Source of the DNA: Oscillospiraceae bacterium
GTDB lineage: Bacteria; Bacillota; Clostridia; Oscillospirales; Acutalibacteraceae
Length of the DNA stretch: 64,000 bases
Direction of reading: 5' to 3'
NCBI GenBank assembly: GCA_015066295.1
Contig: SVOR01000002.1
Location: 1-64,000 of the forward strand
Below the pieces are notes generated by a model. That model saw only the letters and a program-made list of their open reading frames with translations. It was not told where the DNA came from and did not search any database. Of the stretch, positions 63,177-64,000 are shown one piece after another (position 1 is the stretch's first letter; each line of letters opens with the position of its first letter). A program made the translations under genes and the position numbers.

Positions 63177-64000
63177 ATATCCTTTACAACGCATGAAAAA
63201 TCGATAAAACCGTTAGTGTCAAAGAATTTGATTTCTGTAAGGCACTCATCATAAGCAAACACAGTGCCGTAGTAGGCGAGAGGTATTATGTTTGAATATT
63301 TAAAGATATCTTCTTGTTTAATTGTGTCTGACGTTTTTAACTTTTCAAAATATGCCGCACGATTATTTTCATTTATTTCAAACGAATAAGCGGCTATGTG
63401 GTGCTTGTTTAACGAGCTTTTGTAGATAACGCTGCTGTCCGAATCAAGCTTAGAAATATTTAAATAAGCCCCGAGATTTTGTTGCCAATGACCTGCAACC
63501 GCCTTTAAAATGTCGGTAACGGCATCATCTCCGTAATAAATAAGTGTGCTCTCGGGGAATACACCATCAAGCTTTTTAAGCTCAGCGTCATAAATCTTTT
63601 TGGCAACTGTGGGGGAGTAAATATTTGTTTTTCCCTCGTTTTTTTGGAGTACGTCGGGAAGCAGCGTATCGGCAAAGGAATAGCTTTCGTTAATATCGGC
63701 AAAATCATCAGCCTTAATGAGTGACGAGTGTAAAGCGCGCTTCATATTGCGTGAATAACCATTGCCGAGTGAGAGCAGCAGCACCTTGTTCTGCATTGTT
63801 TTTGTGTTAAAACCGTCTTTTTTGGCGGTAGTAATTTCACCGCAGTTTATTTCGGCAATATCAACCGACGATTTGTTAAGTGTTTCAAGGGTTGTATATT
63901 CGTTGCTTTTTGAAAAATAAACGGCTGAATTTTTTGGCACAAAGTTACCTTTATATTGGTCGTTTTTTAGAATTCGCATTGCAAAATCTTCTATATTCCA
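63173..64000 (-). CDS. Probable ABC transporter solute-binding protein (5' partial)
   Basis: The frame is open to the right edge of the window (reading WNIEDFAM before the first internal Met at 63979). That Met has no ribosome binding site, so the gene continues outside. About 275 residues are visible. NMKRALHSSLIKADDFADIN followed by ESYSFADTLLPDVLQ, then YSPTVAKKIYDAELKKL, resembles the middle part of peptide/nickel-type substrate-binding proteins (an R-x-A-L...ID-like block followed by a lysine/leucine-rich helix). The match is from pattern memory and not strong. The stop codon overlaps the bidirectional terminator. No signal peptide can be assessed. Confidence 0.5.
   Translation of the reverse strand, partial: WNIEDFAMRILKNDQYKGNFVPKNSAVYFSKSNEYTTLETLNKSSVDIAEINCGEITTAKKDGFNTKTMQNKVLLLSLGNGYSRNMKRALHSSLIKADDFADINESYSFADTLLPDVLQKNEGKTNIYSPTVAKKIYDAELKKLDGVFPESTLIYYGDDAVTDILKAVAGHWQQNLGAYLNISKLDSDSSVIYKSSLNKHHIAAYSFEINENNRAAYFEKLKTSDTIKQEDIFKYSNIIPLAYYGTVFAYDECLTEIKFFDTNGFIDFSCVVKDI

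Overview
The window looks like a core chromosomal segment of an endospore-forming, probably gut-associated member of class Clostridia (Bacillota), plausibly in the Oscillospirales/Ruminococcaceae area. The evidence is the rpoB-rpoC-rpsL-rpsG-fusA-tuf order, strong AGGAGG ribosome binding sites, vegetative TTGACA-17-TATAAT promoters, AddAB rather than RecBCD, a RibU-type ECF riboflavin transporter, the iron-sulfur type of PurF, and dipicolinate synthase genes (dpaAB), which occur in spore formers. Placement below class level is inference.

Layout. (1) 1-2400: the end of a secreted lipoprotein foldase gene, then two AT-rich accessory genes between two copies of an identical 30-bp terminator. (2) 2500-14630: transcription and translation core (rpoB, rpoC, rpsL, rpsG, fusA, tuf). 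(3) 14711-17075: serC-serA. (4) 17086-27783, minus strand: a purine operon purE-F-M-N-O-H-D-L preceded by a ZTP riboswitch with a terminator platform. (5) 27828-36790, plus strand: a pyrimidine operon pyrC-carB-pyrK-D-F-E-B-I with an attenuator leader. It diverges from the purine operon across about 400 bp. (6) 36790-39830: two CobW/COG0523 proteins and a lactonase-like propeller. (7) 39827-45150: a divergent AraC regulator and a sugar-acid/xylan operon (enolase-superfamily dehydratase, intracellular GH10, RraA-type aldolase, SDR). (8) 45157-47744: DUF1294, FMN riboswitch-ribU, SAM-I riboswitch-metK. (9) 47806-48970: tRNA-Pro(GGG), an array of seven non-identical hairpins, a four-helix-bundle (S23/Avd-like) gene whose -35 box lies in the last hairpin, and a small membrane protein. 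(10) 49203-51892: rhaBA. (11) 51941-64000: a small membrane protein, addBA, dpaAB, cca, murC, and the 3' part of a probable solute-binding protein.

How the genes work together. The two nucleotide operons give most of de novo IMP synthesis (no purC or purB here) and the whole UMP route except the small subunit of carbamoyl-phosphate synthase (no carA here). IMP synthesis has two unusual traits. PurF begins Met-Gly-Gly-Phe and lacks the N-terminal Cys nucleophile of glutamine amidotransferases. The last two steps are split between a transformylase-only PurH and an archaeal-type PurO cyclohydrolase.

Best candidate for something undescribed: the hairpin array at 47923-48105 joined to the four-helix-bundle gene at 48153-48497. 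The stems differ in sequence but keep perfect pairing, share CA...TG ends and an ATGATATA linker, switch orientation part-way, and run into the gene's promoter. This suggests a protein that recognises folded DNA or RNA and may control itself through the array.
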